A stretch of DNA of 64,000 nucleotides, from the NCBI GenBank assembly GCA_030407085.1, contig JAQOWT010000008.1, positions 124,001 to 188,000 of the forward strand, read 5' to 3'. The notes beneath the pieces are model-generated. The model had not been told where the DNA came from. It searched no databases and worked only from the letters and a program-made list of their open reading frames with translations. Each line of letters starts with the position of its first letter. Position 1 is the stretch's first letter. The translations under genes were made by a program, and so were the position numbers. This DNA comes from Trichopria drosophilae (Eukaryota > Arthropoda > Insecta > Hymenoptera > Diapriidae). Below are positions 47,082-59,558 of the stretch, in pieces.

Positions 47082-48345
47082 CATTGCTTAATTCTCGGAA
47101 TTTTTGAAAGAGACGTGTACAACTGATATTCATTGTCATTGACTTATTGTTTTCGTCAATTTTTTATTGCAGGGGCAGAATTAACTATTGAGAGGCATAT
47201 TATTTGCAGAATATACGCTCCCTTATCACTGTTCGACGCTGATTTTGCCTTTGTCAAGCAGAGTATCATATCCGAACTGTTTTTTGGTGCTGAAAACGAT
47301 GACACAAGCAGCATTTTCCTATTCCGTCGCATTTTTGAGAAAAGTGAGGTTAAATGTATCGAAATTAGTGTTTTTGGCCATGTTTGGATTAATTTTAGGG
47401 CACAAGAGATTTTTCACAAGCGAAGTATCATATCCGACGTGTTTTTTGTTATGATGCTAGCAGAATTTTCTGTTACGTCACATTGTCGAGATTAGACGCT
47501 ACGAGCAAAAATGTGTAAAAATATTACGAAGATAAAAATTACATTTATAAAATATTCTTTTGGGCAAAACCGAATTAAAAATGTATATCATTTTTGCTGG
47601 CGCTGAAATTATAATTCGTTTTTGCTCGCGCTATTATTTTATGTTATTGAACTTGAACGGTCGCGCTTAATAATCGTTTTAATATATCACCTTATATTGT
47701 CAATTGTCATCAACTTTGCAATTACTTTGAGTTAAGGCCATCCTTATATTATGGCCTTTCTCATTGCTAAGCTTCGCAAGCTAGTTTCAAAAGATTCAAA
47801 CTTTCTAAGTTTACGAGTTTAAGTTAATCGGTAATAATTGAATAAATCACAACACCTGTTTAATTATATAGATATATTTTATAAAGTACATAAATGCGTT
47901 CTTAAACAAAAAATGATGAAGTACAAAAATAATATGCTACATTATTCGTTATCGCTATCTCCACTGGCAAAATCATGGTAAGAAATAAATAAAACTTTAT
48001 TGTTTTCGTAATTGAGTTGTTTTTCGATTTCAATTATAACAATGTCATATTTTAACAACATTCCTAAATAAATAGAATCATTTTTACACATGATTATACT
48101 CGTAAGTCCCGTTTCCGATAAACAAAACAATAAGAGTCACTTTGTGTAGATATTATTCGAATTAATACAAAAACGGGTTAACTTTTGGAAATTGGAAAAA
48201 GTGAGTTAATTTCAGCTAACGGGTAAAAATGGTTTACTTTTTATGATGCGAGCAAAAGTGGGTTAAATATTCTATAAGAGCAAAAGTGAATTATAATTTT
48301 AATCCATTTTTGCCCTGAATATGATATAAGTCATTTTTAATAAAT
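47082..48345. repeat. Further diverged GCAAAA-type repeat words
   Basis: At about 47,505-47,640 and 48,165-48,335 the same words recur (CGAGCAAAAATG, TTTTTGCTCGCGC, GAGCAAAAGTGGGTTAAA, AGCAAAAGTGAATTATAA). Between 47,240 and 47,490 two diverged ~130-bp direct repeats share AGTATCATATCCGA followed by GTGTTTTTT-like sequence, which explains the 120-codon frame at 47,133-47,495. Confidence 0.5.
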
Positions 48346-48637
48346 TTTTAATCTCTCTCTCTCTCTCTTTCTCTATCATACCTTTGCAGAAGTAATTTTA
48401 ACAACCCGTCCCACTTTGCCCCTGGATTTTCAGATTTCTGTAAAAACAGTTTTTGCGTAAAATTGATATTTGGCGTATTAAACGGATACTTTTTTTAAAT
48501 GTGTTTTATAATAAGTTAGTTGAGGACCTGGATAAAAGTTTCTAAACCACACCTAACCATTCTTTTGCCCCATATTTTGTGTATATAAGTTTTTCCAAAA
48601 CCATTCCACTTTGCCCCTACTTCCCCTACATAACTTA
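48346..48637. repeat. (CT)n tract and CCACTTTGCCCC-containing element
   Basis: A (CT)n microsatellite (48,352-48,371) follows AATAAATTTTTAATCT. Then come CCCACTTTGCCCCTGG (48,410-48,425) and CCACTTTGCCCCTACTTCCC (48,606-48,625). The complementary words occur at 59,132-59,175, so both loci carry pieces of one element. Confidence 0.5.
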
Positions 48638-51600
48638 TCATTTCACTAATATGTAATAAATGCTACTATTTATTTATTCCTAACTCCCGCTAAATTTGAG
48701 TAGTACAAATAACTATCTCGCAGTACATTCTACTACATAAATAATGAAAATGACCAATTGATTACGACTATTTCTAAGACAGTAAATATGACTAAATTTT
48801 TCTCTCAGTGTATGGAATAATTTGTAACTAATTATTTTAGACTGTTCGATCAACATTTGAATGACGCCTGACAGTGCAACCGCGACCTCATATGAGCGAG
48901 AAAGATACCAGGGGCTGATCAGACCTTAATCGGATTAATCGTTAGATCAGGTTCTGCATTATATTGAGGAAAACTGATCAGTACTTGATCAGGGCTGCAT
49001 TAATTGATATTCTACATGAGGAAAAATGGCTAGGTTTTGCATCGCGGTGAAGGTTTTATTTCAAAATAATGCCTGAAATTTATAATTTTTATGTTATGAT
49101 TATGAATCTGAGTTAGAAATCTAAAATTTAGAAATCCTTACGTAGAGGTGTTATATAAATAGTCAGTTTCTCATATATGTTGCATATCTAGTTTTATAGA
49201 TGTTGTACGTCCTACTTCAGCCGCCATTTTGAATGTAAAATGACTATCTCAAATCCGTAATCGAAGAGCAATGCAGATATAACATAACGAGCTCACATTC
49301 TCAATCATTGTACTAAAATACATGAAAATATACCATTTCAAACATTTTTATCCAGAACGGATACATTTTTTATGGTTGCGTCCGCCATTTTTAATTTTAA
49401 CATTTTAACAATAAATTCAAGATCACAAGTAACCCTTACGTATAGAACCATTATTTCTAGTTACTTTCTAAAAATAAAACGCTAAGAAATCCTATAATCT
49501 ATACATTTTCTCAATTAAACGCCATTTTAAATTTTGAAATTACGCCTCATGGACTTTAATGTAAAATTTATTACTCCACTCTGTCCATGGTTTCAACAAG
49601 ATTGAAAAACGTGTTCCTGCAAAACTGCAAGGTTCTTTGAAATAAAATTAAGAAATGTCCTGTGTTTTTTGTATTTCGGAAACATTGAAAAATCTATTGG
49701 TCGTACCATAAAATAAACTTCGAAATGTGAAACACTCACAAACTATAGGATAAAAATTGACATTAATGTTATCTGTCGGTAAACATTTTTGTTAACGCGA
49801 TGAAATAAAGGGAACATTTTCTGGAACTCGGAGAGTTAACGAGTTAATGAATCAAACCAATTTTTCGTTCACCTCTCGTTTCTGTGTTATTGTAACTAAC
49901 CATCTTATATTTTAGTTGATAAAATACTGAAAGGGCATCCATAAAAACATTCGATTACATGTTTCAGAGCATTTCTAAAGAATTGTTTAATAGTGTACAT
50001 TAAAGGTGAAAGCGTGAAGTAAATAATAGAGGAGTTGGAAAACAATTAGTAAACTTTGTGAATAATTATTAAATAGTAAAAATTGAATAGCAAGTTCGAA
50101 ATGTACCTGCAGATGATACTTTTGAAATGAAACCGTTTATAGACATCAAATCAAAGCAAATTCTGATCATGACAGATCTAATTCGTGCTACCATCTACTG
50201 GCTTGCGCATGAAACATATTATCCTCTTTTCCTCCGGAAATGACGTAAATTCTCCCTATATTTTACCTTAATAATCGTCTTATGAATCGCAAATTAATTG
50301 TAATGCAAATTGATCAGGAATAGTTCTCAGGGGTGTTATTTTTCAATTTAGAGTCGATTTTTAAATATCTACAGACGTTTTTTCGAAACAATCAAATGGG
50401 GAAAATAACCAAAAAATAGTATTTTCTTAAATAGAAAGTAATTTGTTTATATGCAGATGTTGATCAATAGAATTTTAGTTTTCGATTGAGTGGAGTAATT
50501 AGTTGTACCACAAGTAACAATCACAGAATTCAAAACGTAGCAATTTTCAAGAAAATGTTATTAGTTGTTTTTTCAGTTGTTTTTTTAGTTTTAACATTTT
50601 TTAATAGCAATTGATAAAATAGAATGATAGGTAATCCTTAATTCAAATCCTTAAATCGAAAAAATTCAAAAAGGTTCTTGAATATAAATTCGTTATCAGT
50701 TTTTTATAACTTAAAATGGCGGATTCACTACGGCTAGTTTGATAGGAAATGGATGAAAAGAAGGTGGTGGGATAAAGGAAAGCTTGAGTATTGTCGACTC
50801 GATACCCAAAAAATCCATTTTCCGATCTTCCCTTGAAATTCCCTCACTAAATTTTCCGAATTGTTATTATCAAGTGTTATATGAAAGCTTCTGAACCTTA
50901 CTTTTCCCCACATTCGTCGAAATCGTTTCGGAAGTTGAAAAGACAATATTATAACGAAAAGATATACCAACATGCATGTTGGTTTTCATTTTCCTAACGG
51001 CTTTTCATTTTTGCATTCGTTCCATTGATCTCTTTTTCATTATTTTACACGAGCAACGATGGAATGTGCAATACAAATCTGTATAGAGATTCTAGAAAAT
51101 TCCAACGTTATTTGTGGTTAACCTATTAATAGCCCTCACTGATCTTTTTGTAGAAAATTTCGTGCCGAAAGTTCAGTGCATTTTTTGTGTATTTTGCATC
51201 GTTTTCGATTCGGAAGCATTAGAATGAAAAAGTATCCATGTTTCCCCCTTAGGCGATCTGAGTAATTTATCGTACCAATAAATTTTCTGATCAAGAAAGG
51301 AACATAATAGAATTAGGTAAGGAAGAAAGGAAGTCACATTCAAACTGGCTCAGATTATTAATCTTGGTGGCAAGATAAAAGAACTGAATAATGAAATTCT
51401 CCTACACCTGTTAGATACTTTTAGTTCAGATGTAATTAGACAGAACAAAGTAACTTGCAAATGAAATCGAAGTGCATTTGTTAACTACTAATTGAAAATG
51501 GTTTCAATTATTATATGAGCCTTTACAATCTAATCTATTGTCAAACTAATTTTATTATCTTTTGAACTATTATTATATTGTTCAGTCTGTTTTCTAATCA

Positions 51601-51781
51601 TAACTAATAAATATATGTTCTGAGCGAGAATTAGCGAGTGAAGATATAAAACTAGTCAAAGTATTTTATAAAAATACCTCTAGCTTATTAGTAACGAAAT
51701 AAATAATTGCAATCGTCGCAAACGATAGCTAAGAACGAATAGGACATGGTTAATTAAAACAACTGCGATATTGTGTTCCAG
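48638..51781. other. Non-coding stretch upstream of the conserved exons
   Basis: AT-rich, probably intronic to the plus-strand gene that resumes at 51,782. At about 49,205-49,540 three GCCATTTTGAAT or GCCATTTTTAAT segments relate to the ~120-bp repeat family. A GTTAACGAGTTAATG edge-like word lies at about 49,832. No coding exon is visible. Confidence 0.45.
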
Positions 51782-51978
51782 GTCTTAGTGGCCTATCGAC
51801 GACTCCAGTTCAAGGCAGTATAGTTCATGGGACTCCAGCACAACCACCAGCGACACCTCTGGATTTAAGTCCTTTGAGGCATCACAGGTCACCTGCCACG
51901 ACTCCAGTCAGTTATTCACCAAGCAATAGTCCAGTTTTAGATATGATTCAAGAAGAACATCATGTGGACATCACGAGA
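51782..51978 (+). CDS. Penultimate coding exon, Ser/Thr/Pro-rich (tentative SIK3-like)
   Basis: The acceptor TTGTGTTCCAG (AG at 51,780-51,781) and donor AGA/GTATGT (51,979) delimit a 197-base exon with phase 1 at the start and phase 0 at the end. It encodes about 65 residues: LSTTPVQGSIVHGTP, then TPLDLSPLRHHRSPATTPV, then SNSPVLDMIQEEHHVDITR. The composition is low-complexity Ser/Thr/Pro with SP and TP sites, typical of an unstructured regulatory tail of a signalling protein. The phase matches the next exon exactly. I think it belongs to the C-terminal tail of a salt-inducible-kinase-type protein, but no kinase domain lies in the window, so identity is a guess. The upstream exon is not visible; the preceding intron is long. 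Confidence 0.7.
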
Positions 51979-53545
51979 GTATGTATATATTTTTGTACTA
52001 GTATTTTTTTTTTGCGTGATAAGAAAATTCACAATTGTGGACAAATCAATTCGTAATAAAATACTAACGAACACCGGGAATGTGTTTTGCTGAAAAATAT
52101 TTCATGATAGGTCGATTGCGATTCGAATAATGGAATCGTGCTTTTTAAGCAAAGTTGATTTTTAAAAGAAAGGCAAATGAAAAATAATAAAGGAAAAAGT
52201 AGGTAAATGAAGTTTTTGATAAAATTAAGGAACCACCGAAAAGGGGGTGGATTTTTTATTTACAATCAATCCGTCAGATTAAAATTTGGATTCAATATCA
52301 GATTTTAGAATCATTTAAAAAATAATAAGCGAGTTTTTCTCCAGAAAAATGGAGTTACCTGGTTTTTCTTACCGAGCACAGCAAAACGAGTACGAGTTTC
52401 TCGTACTGGTATTGGTAGTTATGAGGACCATTTTTGTACAAAAAATAAAAGGGGCCAAAATTGACAATATTTGGTTTGACGAATTATAATGGATTTTCAG
52501 ACTTTCTACATCAGAATATGTTAATATGAGATGAAATAGAGCAATATTTAGAATATTGAGTAATTTGCAGGTAATACGATTTTTCTATTTTTTTTCCGTA
52601 GGGAACTTTTTATTATAAGGCCTAAAATCGCCAATAATTATTTTTGCCAAGTTCTTAATGGGTTGTCACACTTTTTATTTCGGAATATGTTAATATACAC
52701 ATTTAACTTTATGGGCAATTTTTGTGGTTATTTCGACTTTGAAGTAATAACAGAAAACGTCATCATAGTCGCAGAAGTAAAATATTGCATCATTCTACAT
52801 TTTTGTAATTCTGATTTTTAAGTAAAAATTAGGGAAATTCACGAGGTCAAATTTACAAAAAAATACGACCTATTATCGCTTTCAAATTTCGTTTGTTTAT
52901 CGAGTTAGAACAAAGGTCGAAATTTAGCAAGATTTGACTTCAAGAAATACCTCAAGTAAAATTTTACTATGAAGACATTTTTAAGTCGTAATTTGGTAAT
53001 ATTATCCCAAGACAAAGACTTTAAATACATTTTTACTTATGAGGCATATTTGAAGGTCGAAATTTAGTTATTTTTAACAGAAATAAGACAATCCGACCTA
53101 ACGCTGGTCAAAATTTCTTCTTTTGCTGCTTGAGTAGTGTTGAGTATGATCGTGAAGATGGTAGCGCTAATACTAATGTTGAAGATGACGTTGATTATTA
53201 TAATGATCGTGAGGAAGATGTTAATTATTATCATGGTGTAAAGATGATATCATGAAAGTAAAGATGCCGACGATGGAGATATTATTGTTAGTCTTAATGA
53301 CAGGGACATCGACAACGATGACGATTGTGTTCGGTAGAGACCAACAAAGAGTGAGACTGATCGAAACGGACCAAAAGAGATCAGGAGAAATCGAAATAAC
53401 TTTCATATTTGCCGATTTTTCTATAATATTGATCAGTTTTTAGCCTTAAAAGTTAAGGATTATTTTATTTTTTAATCTACAATTGATGATAACGTATTTA
53501 TTATTCAATGTTGTGTGTTTAAATAAGGGAAATTTATTTCTTCAG

Positions 53546-54079
53546 GTGATGCCTCCGCAGATCTCGATAACGGATGTTCGGGGAACGAGGGTGGCGTTCG
53601 TGGATGGTTCGCCTTCGCCCTCGCCATCCCCAGACTCCTTGGAGGATGCCCTTCCGAACTTCAGCGCACTGCCGAGCTTCATCATATCGGAACCGTGCGA
53701 CTCCCTGAGGCCGAGCATCACCCGAGGTATCGGTCGACCCATCGGATACGGTGGCTTCGGCGACGGTTACATATCCATAACGAACGACGTCGAGGTAACG
53801 TTGTCGGATGAGTCGAGTCGTTTAAATTCCGAGGCGATCCTGGGCCGTGTGAAACAGATCATCGACGCCCGAGCGCCACCAAAAGGCTTCATATTTTCGC
53901 GACCGGAAATAGACGGGAGTGGCCTTAGTCTGGAGTATCCGGGAGGAGTGCAAATAGAGTTGCGGGTTTGCGAATCCGAGGAACGCGTGGTCAAGGGGAT
54001 CAAGATGCGCCGTATCAGCGGGGACCAATTGCAGTACAGTCAGCTATGCGAGCAGCTAATTTCCTGCATTACCGTCTGA
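53546..54079 (+). CDS. Last coding exon with KA1-like C-terminus (tentative SIK3-like)
   Basis: After acceptor TTTCTTCAG (53,544-53,545), 177 codons run to TGA at 54,077-54,079. The protein reads MPPQISITDVRGTRVAFVDG, then SPSPSPDSLEDALPNF, PSFIISEP, TRGIGRPIGYGGFGDGYI, LGRVKQIIDARAPPKG, GVQIELRVCESEERVVKG and KMRRISGDQLQYSQLCEQ. The last ~75 residues, with alternating strands, a G-[IV]-[KR]-x-[RK]-R-I-[SA]-G segment and a final helix, resemble a kinase-associated KA1 domain as found in AMPK-related kinases, where it binds membranes or restrains the kinase. The exon is much richer in GC than its surroundings. The SIK3 assignment is tentative; MARK- or NUAK-type relatives are alternatives. A ~1.6-kb intron separates it from the previous exon. 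Confidence 0.75.
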   Translation: MMPPQISITDVRGTRVAFVDGSPSPSPSPDSLEDALPNFSALPSFIISEPCDSLRPSITRGIGRPIGYGGFGDGYISITNDVEVTLSDESSRLNSEAILGRVKQIIDARAPPKGFIFSRPEIDGSGLSLEYPGGVQIELRVCESEERVVKGIKMRRISGDQLQYSQLCEQLISCITV

Positions 54080-55977
54080 CGACGACTGACCGCTCTTCGA
54101 GTCTTTTTCTTGGCGTTCATTAATCGTCGCCTCACATTCCTGGCAGCGGTGCCGAAAAAATGGGGACCGCGCCCGTCACAGTATTGTCGATCGCACACTG
54201 CTGTTGCCTGCGATGCTTGCTTTCTTTCTCCGACTTGTTCCGAACGCATCGTTTGGCGCCGTCCCTTGGATACGCGCTGTTGTATTCATTGTTGTTAATC
54301 GTTTCTTTTCGTGAAAATATTTTATAAATATTTTTATAAACGACCAGAAGAAGTTCCCCCTGGGAGACTTTGATTTTTCGGGAGAAGATCAGACGGAAGG
54401 CGGTTTCATCGAGTCCTAAGATTCGATGATCTGATAATTGTATTTAGTTGGCGAATTTTTTTGTAAATTGTTGATCTTTAAGACCAGTCGTATTCGTAAT
54501 TTTAAACGCTTAGTGAAAGAGCGACACCGCTTCCCCGACCTTCTGACATCATCCGACGTTCGACATACCGGGCGACGAGTTTTTCCTAAAACGCGAGCAT
54601 TTATCACGAAACCAATTTGCCTCTAGCAACCAAAGACACGTAAGAGTTGCATTTCTACTCCACATCCAACGAGTTATGTAATAATGCCCAGAGGAACAAC
54701 AGAGTTAACGGATTTTCAATTGGATCGTCAGGACGATACATGAGAATGTATGTTTTAGATAATTGCGAGATGCCGTTCCTAACCTAATAATAAGGCAGCC
54801 AACTGTTGTATAAGATTAAGATTTATAATCGAAGCTTTTAATCTTGTTCGAGATCATCCCTATTTTTTGTAAAAAAAAAATGCATAAATTTCAAGACGGA
54901 ATCTAAGAAATTTATAGTTACGCCTAATATAAGTCGAATTTAAGGTAAGGTTAATGAGTTCTGACCTCATTTCCTAATGTAAAAAAAAAAGAAAACGGGA
55001 AGTTAAAGACGGAATTCATAGCGATGTAAAATTGGAAGGAAATGTAAATAACAAAATTTTTAAAGCAATCTTACGGTTCGTTAAGAAATGTTAAAATTTT
55101 TGGAGGTTATGAGATGCTGGAATCCGTTTTTTGACGTCCTTCAAGAGTGCAATTAGACGCGATCGACGAGATCAAGCGGGAGGTAGGGGAAGCGGAGATT
55201 TTTCGACGTTGCAAGCAGTTTTTTCTCTCAAATGTATCGTAGGTACATCAGTGTTTTATCTAAAAGTGTACGTGAATTTAAAGTCAGAGTGTCAAGGCCG
55301 AGGTCTTTTCATTTCGTCGACTACGGAGTGAACGAGCTTTTTAGCGAATCAATGTTCTGTCATATACCTGTGTAAATAGGAGATTTAGATGTAAATATGG
55401 TCGTGATAGGAGATGGAGAAAATTATCTGTGCGAGAGGAGCCGAAAGCTGCCGACAGTTTTCTAGGCCGTGAGTGTTTTTTTTCTCTCTCTCTCTTTTTA
55501 GAGGTTAGAAAGAGAGAGGGGGGTAAGGTAGACGCGAAACAAGGGACGAGGCAATTTATTACGCACAAGCGTACTACGATGGCTCGACATATATATAAAT
55601 ATATATATAGCGAAGATTATTATTGTATATAACACAAAACTGCATGAAAAGCAAAAAGTTGTACTAGGTATATTGTTACGAAGAAAATCGTAGGCAGAGA
55701 TCATGGAGCGAGAACGGATTATAATATAATATAAAATGAAAGAAATCATTACTACGACGAGAATAGAATACAGATAGTATTTTCTGCTGTCAATTCTTCA
55801 ACTAAGACTGTGATTTTTGAATATATTAATTAATAATTACGAAAACTAGTTTTATTTTTACCTCACATCCATTTTGAAGGGAAATGACAAAAAATATTAT
55901 TTTGAAACCTTTTCTGATGTATAAATAACATTTTTTCAGGTTCGGAAGCTAAAATTTAGTTATTCTTAACTAAAAAC
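54080..55977 (+). other. Probable 3' untranslated region and flank
   Basis: Moderately GC-rich sequence continues several hundred bases past the stop, then becomes AT-rich. No canonical AATAAA is seen before 55,977; AATATA- and ATTATA-like variants occur near 55,720. A CTCTCT run lies at about 55,484-55,497 and an AT-rich ATATATAAATATATATAT at about 55,590-55,608. Confidence 0.4.
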
Positions 55978-56196
55978 TGTTGGAATATCGAACTATATAC
56001 TGTACATTCCACTTACCGACGCTCGGTACCCTTCTTTGTCATCGAACATATAAGTCTATGTTTCGAAAATTTGGACATTGAGTCAGTGCGAGTCAGCGTG
56101 CGGTTGAGAGAACGCCGAGCGCGAAAATAAAGTCTTTACCGAAAATCGTGTTGGTTTCCTGATTCTTTAGCGCCCTATATCCTATACCTTCTGACA
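55978..56196 (+). repeat. Solo LTR with AAAAC target duplication
   Basis: The 219-bp segment starts TGTTGGAATATCGAAC and ends ATACCTTCTGACA (TG...CA). It contains an AATAAAG polyadenylation signal at about 56,127 and is flanked on both sides by AAAAC (55,973-55,977 and 56,197-56,201). The internal region of the retrotransposon has been lost by LTR-LTR recombination. No other copy is in the window. Confidence 0.75.
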
Positions 56197-56261
56197 AAAA
56201 CAAGTTATGGCGTATTTTTGCAAGAAAACACGAGAACCTTGACTAAAGAGGGTCGAGCGAA

Positions 56262-57190
56262 TTGAGTGAGTATATTTACATTTGTCCGCCATATTGGATC
56301 CGCCATTTTGAATTGTGTAAACTGAACGTCGAATTCTTAGTCAACGACCTTGAGAACCTCCTTAAAAAAGTTTCATGCAAATTTGACGAATTTACAGAAT
56401 TTACAAACATTTGTCCACCATTTTGGATTCGCCATTTTGAATTTTAAAAAATGAACGTCGGATTATTACTCAACGACTTTTATAATCTACCGAGTAAAAA
56501 GTTCCACGCGAATTTACCAAATTTACAAAAATTTGTCCGCCATATTGGGTCTGCTATTTTGAATTTTGAAAAAGAAACGTCGGATTCTTACTCAACAACC
56601 TCGAGAACCTTCCGAATGAAGGTTTCAAGCCAATCGAATGAATTTACAAAAATTTGTCCGCCATAATAGGTCTGCCATTTTGAACTTCGAAAAATGAACG
56701 TCAGTTTCTTAGTAAACGACCTTTATAATCTCCCTAATAAAAATTTTCATGCAAATTTACCGATTTTACAAAAATTTCTCCATATTGGGTCTGCCATTTT
56801 GAATTCTGAAAAATGAACATCAGATTCTTAATCAACAACCTCGAGAACATTCCGAGTAAAGGTTTCAAGCAAATCGAATGAATTTACAAAAATTTGTCCG
56901 TCATATTGAGTCTGCCATTTTTAAATTTGTAAAATGAACGTCGGTTTCTTAGACAACGAACTTGAGAACCTCCCTAATAAAAAGTTTCGTGCGATTTTGG
57001 ACGAATTTACAAAAATTTGTCCGCCATATTGGGTCCGCCATCTTGAATTTTGAAAAATGAATATGAGATTCTTAATCAACAACCGAAAGAGTGTCAAATG
57101 AATCGAATGAATTCACAAAAAATTTGTCCTCTATATTGCATTCACCATTTTGAATTTTGAAAAATAAATATAAGATTCTTAACCTATTAA
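56262..57190. repeat. Tandem array of eight ~120-bp units (TTTGTCCGCCATATTGG)
   Basis: Unit starts at about 56,281, 56,410, 56,532, 56,653, 56,775, 56,893, 57,016 and 57,123. Each has TTTGTCCGCCATATTGG, then GCCATTTTGAATTTTGAAAA, then AACGTCGGATTCTTA and a CAACGACCT..GAGAACCT segment. The array ends at TTAACCTATTAAGTCCTG. Confidence 0.85.
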
Positions 57191-58421
57191 GTCCTGAATG
57201 AACGTTTTTTTATTACAGTTTTCAACGGTTGTATTTTGTCTACAAAAAAATTTCTAAAATCTGTCCCAGCTGCGATATCTGACGTAAAGTGAACTGAATT
57301 TTACGACTGTTATATTAGATTTAAAAAAAAATGCAACCTTGAAAAACTATATACGATTATTTCCACGAAAAAAATAGGAATTTTGGAAATGTTTTTTTTC
57401 TTTAGATGGTTTTTGCAACTTGAAATAAATCAGAATTCTTATTTAATTTAAGAAATCGTGTCCTCGAGACTTGAACTGTAAAATGCGTATATTACCATTT
57501 TGAAAATAACAGTATCCAAAATGGCGACGAAAACACGCAAAATCGTCGAAAAGTTCAGGCATTTTTTATTTGAAAATTATAAACTTTCGGAAAAAATGTT
57601 GCGGAACAAAAAGTCCTTAGAATTCCTCAAGGTATAATACTCGGACATTTTTTTGCAAAATTGCTGCACTTTTCGACGATTTTCCGAGATTTTTTTGTCT
57701 AGGAATTTTTTATTTGAAAAATTTGATTAGGTTTGAGAAAATTTTAGGTTATTCTTTGACCAATTATTAGAATTTAAGTTTCATAATATTTTTTCCAAAA
57801 AATTATTATTGTAAAATAAATTCCTACAAAAAAAGTCGTCGGAAAGTTCAGGAATTTTTTATTTGAAAATAACTTTTGGAAAACAAATTTACCGAACAAA
57901 AACTTATTAGGATTACTTAGAATACGTTGAAGTTTCGTTGGCATGTTTTGAACACTTTGTTCACCTCTCAAAATCCCCAAATTTGGAAAAATTCTTTACC
58001 AAAAATTATTTTATAACAGTTTTAATCGCAAAGTTAATAAGCAGAAATAAAGAGAATATGAAAGTTTATTTATTTTCGAAGCTAAAATTAAAACCCCTTA
58101 GACAGGTTTATTGCCCGCTAAGCAACATAGAAACTGCTCGAACCTAACGATGCTAGAACTACCCCCTACCACCTTCTTTCCTGGCAGTGTTAAAATGGGA
58201 ATATTCCCAGAAGCATCGGCCTTTCGTCAGGGAACTGCAATACGTATTTAGCCAAAATTGTAGGCACCCGGGTCGAAGGCATCTAGTATCTAGTTTTCCC
58301 ATTGAAAAGGACGACAAAACAATTCAGATAAAATGCATTTGCTATAATTAAAGACCAATAAACTTTTCGATCCATAGGTCGTTTTTTTCTAATGGTAGGA
58401 AATGCATATGAAATCCAAAAA
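57191..58421. other. AT-rich stretch, nothing recognised
   Basis: Repeated loose phrases such as AAAGTTCAGG.ATTTTTTATTTGAAAA (about 57,551, 57,695, 57,850) suggest an old degenerate repeat. No gene is seen. Confidence 0.4.
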
Positions 58422-58620
58422 AGATTTTTTGTAATTGCGGGCGTAAAGTTCGTGCGTAAAGTACTTTTGATGCCTATCTTTCGCGCCTAAAGTAAACTTT
58501 TATGCACTCCCGACGACGAAATTCGTAAAATGACCGGTCGTGCGTAAAGTTATACTTTGCGCACTCAAACAGGCATCAAACTTTACGCACTCACTTTACG
58601 CGCGCAAATACAAAAAATAG
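58422..58620. mobile_element. Small MITE built from GTGCGTAAAGT words
   Basis: The two halves are inverted copies: GATTTTTTGTAATTGCGGGC then GTGCGTAAAGT and TTGATGCCT on the left, and their complements on the right. It is about 200 bp in total, rich in CG dinucleotides compared with its surroundings, and non-coding. Further GTGCGTAAA-like words follow to about 58,730. Confidence 0.65.
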
Positions 58621-59131
58621 GATACCTAACACATGTGTAAACTATAACTGTTACGCACGGAACTTGACACATCACTCGGCGCCTCGTATGTATGGTTCCT
58701 GTCCCGTGCGTAAAAGTATACATTACACCCATGTTAGGTAATGTACTATTAATCCATGGGTTTATTTCTTCTAATTATAATAATAATTGTAATTTTGAGC
58801 CCAAACGTTCTTTACTGTAATTTTTTTTCTATTTTTAGTATAGGCAATACAAAATCAATTTTCACTTATTTCTAAGTACATTTATATTTGTGTTTAAATT
58901 TATTTAACCATTAATTATTATTGATAATTTTATTATTTATTTATTCTATTCTTCCCCTTATCGTACTCATCAATATAAAATGGCCCTTTTACAGTATGGA
59001 CTCCAAATTCATTGAAATTCCTTTACAAAAATCTTTTAAAAATGTTTATTTATCATACTCGGTGGTTTCAAATGATTATGAATGGAAAGTTATTGTCGAT
59101 TATACTTCAGTTAAAATCTAAATTAATATAT
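58621..59131. other. AT-rich stretch, nothing recognised
   Basis: No convincing exon or repeat apart from the tail of the preceding MITE family. Confidence 0.4.
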
Positions 59132-59521
59132 ACATAGGGGAAGTAGGTGCAAAGTGGGATACGGGGCAAAGTGGGATTTTGGCGTTTCGCTGTATTAGAA
59201 CATTTCCTATGTGTTTGTTTGCATTGTTTATTTACAAAAGAATTATCGTAATACACAATATGAAACATATTTCAGTTTCCATGTAGTATTTACCAACGTT
59301 CGAACATGACCTAGGAAGTCCAAGTCAATTTGTAAATTCATACATATTTTAAATCGATTAGCAAGTATCAATAAATTAAGCGCAATTAAAATCTGAATTG
59401 GATGACTTAATAATCGTCTCTCTTACACTCTATTTTCGTTTTTTATTTGTTTCATTTGGGGTTGAGGATGTAGGATGCATTCCGTTTTGATTTAGGTTCA
59501 CAGAGATAAGTAAGAACTCTC

Positions 59522-59558
<37 letters not shown>

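Noticed and set aside
47133..47495. 120-codon frame on the plus strand
   Set aside because: It spans two ~130-bp direct repeats; no known motif or splice signal.
56262..57190. CRISPR-like array
   Set aside because: Units are contiguous ~120-bp tandem copies without unique spacers in a eukaryotic sequence.
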